A stretch of DNA of 5,745 nt, from contig CAZKND010000070.1 in assembly GCA_964554215.1 (NCBI GenBank), positions 1-5,745 on the forward strand, in the 5' to 3' direction. The notes under the pieces are model-generated. The model was not told the DNA's origin and did no database searches. It worked only from the letters and a program-made list of their open reading frames with translations. Shown here piece after piece: positions 5,052 to 5,745 of the stretch. Every line of letters starts with the position of its first letter. The first letter of the stretch is position 1. This DNA comes from CAYLJV01 sp964554215. GTDB lineage: Archaea; Hadarchaeota; Hadarchaeia; Hadarchaeales; JAGGTB01. The translations under genes were made by a program, and so were the position numbers.

Positions 5052-5745
5052 ATGCATTGGATTGACCAGAAAGCGGAGAGTCTATTGGAAAGACCGGGAC
5101 CCCAGACGGTGGCTAGTGGGATATCTATCTCAGGTCACATCCATATAGGCCATTCGAAAGATGTTTTTATCGCGGATGCCGTTGCTAAGGCCTTGAAGGA
5201 AAGAGGAGTTGAAGCCAGGACGGTATGGTATGCGGACGACATCGATCCTATGAGAAGGATACCTCATCCTCTTCAAGAACAAGAATATGAAGACTATTTG
5301 GGCATGCCCTACTGTGAGATACCGTCTCCCGATGATGATCACGAAAGTTTTGTAGATTATTTCAGTAAGCCCTTTCTGGAAGCTTTGCCGAGTTTCGGCA
5401 TCGAACCCGAGATCTATCATGCTTCGGAAATGTACAGAGAAGGCAAATTGGTCGGAGAGATAGAAACAGCTCTCAAGAACAAGGGGCGGATAAAGGATAT
5501 TTTGGATCAGTATCGTTCAGAGCCTCTGTCGGGCGATTGGATTCCATATGACCCTATCTGTGAAGACTGTGGGAAGATAGCTACGACCGAAGCTTACGAT
5601 TGGGAAGAAGGTTATGTTTACTATAAATGTAAAGGAGCTGAATATGTCGAAGGATGTGGTCACGACGGCAAAGCGGACTACACCAAAGGCGAAGGGAATA
5701 TCACTTGGAGAGTCGAATGGCAGGCAAGATGGCATACATTAGGCG
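5052..5745 (+). CDS. lysS: Class I lysyl-tRNA synthetase, N-terminal 231 residues (cut by window edge)
   Basis: The archaeal class I enzyme charges tRNA-Lys with lysine using ATP in the cytoplasm. Visible: the MHW start typical of archaeal class I LysRS, the ATP-binding HIGH tetrad (31-34, exact), WYADDIDPMRRIP (59-71) and YLGMPYCEIPSP (82-93). Four cysteines (C170, C173, C193, C202) are likely zinc ligands, and WRVEWQARWHTLG follows at the window edge, matching the conserved block before the lysine pocket. The full protein is usually around 500 residues, so the KMSKS region and anticodon-binding domain lie outside. An in-frame ATG at 5022 would add ten residues but leaves almost no room for a promoter, and family alignment favours 5052. 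Odd point: the residues before HIGH read SISG where most relatives have TPSG or SPSG. Divergent from the aminotransferase. Confidence 0.9.
   Translation, partial: MHWIDQKAESLLERPGPQTVASGISISGHIHIGHSKDVFIADAVAKALKERGVEARTVWYADDIDPMRRIPHPLQEQEYEDYLGMPYCEIPSPDDDHESFVDYFSKPFLEALPSFGIEPEIYHASEMYREGKLVGEIETALKNKGRIKDILDQYRSEPLSGDWIPYDPICEDCGKIATTEAYDWEEGYVYYKCKGAEYVEGCGHDGKADYTKGEGNITWRVEWQARWHTLG

Noticed and set aside
5130..5735. Minus-strand open frames of 96 and 72 codons inside lysS
   Set aside because: Shadows of the lysS coding frame, which carries clear family motifs across the same bases.
1..5745. Defence island, CRISPR, toxin-antitoxin, transposon or integrated virus
   Set aside because: No regular repeats, transposase, integrase, terminal inverted repeats or toxin-like gene pair were seen; every long gene has a housekeeping or repair assignment.

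Overview
The window reads as chromosomal DNA from a euryarchaeon. The evidence is a helicase and an XPF-type nuclease that match the two halves of archaeal Hef, a class I lysyl-tRNA synthetase, a dUTPase of the archaeal/haloarchaeal NGVDLT type, and archaeal-style TATA and Shine-Dalgarno signals. By eye the base composition is a little AT-rich and several proteins (aldolase, aminotransferase, nuclease) are moderately acidic. This would suit a salt-adapted lineage related to Haloarchaea or halophilic methanogens, but the genus cannot be fixed from this sequence. I saw no insertion sequence, CRISPR array, tRNA, rRNA or phage gene.

Layout from left to right: the N-terminal part of a dUTPase/dCTP deaminase-family gene on the minus strand, cut by the window edge (1-219). 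Then about 340 bases without a convincing gene, holding three closely spaced hairpins (362-429), a 10-base direct repeat and a probable promoter. Then a small three-segment membrane protein (562-846), followed by the Hef helicase (920-2515) and the Hef nuclease (2516-3196). A class II aldolase (3198-3821) and a PLP aminotransferase (3840-5000) form a two-gene minus-strand operon that converges on the nuclease with one base between the stop codons. The window ends with the 5' part of class I lysS (5052-5745), divergent from the aminotransferase across a 51-base promoter region.

The most notable point is the Hef locus. In Pyrococcus and related archaea, Hef is one polypeptide with an N-terminal FANCM-like helicase and a C-terminal XPF-like nuclease. 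Here the halves are two genes in the same reading frame, separated by exactly one TAG stop directly followed by ATG. A good Shine-Dalgarno sequence lies in the last helicase codons, and the long linker of fused Hef is absent. This points to a true gene split with coupled translation, although amber read-through (for example by pyrrolysine) and a sequence error remain testable alternatives.

Functionally the left half has a genome-maintenance flavour: uracil exclusion by dUTPase and fork or branched-DNA processing by Hef. The right half is metabolic and translational. The membrane protein has no assigned function and no proven link to either group. I did not find a wholly new multi-gene system. 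The items most worth checking are the split Hef and the structured intergenic segment at 310-500.
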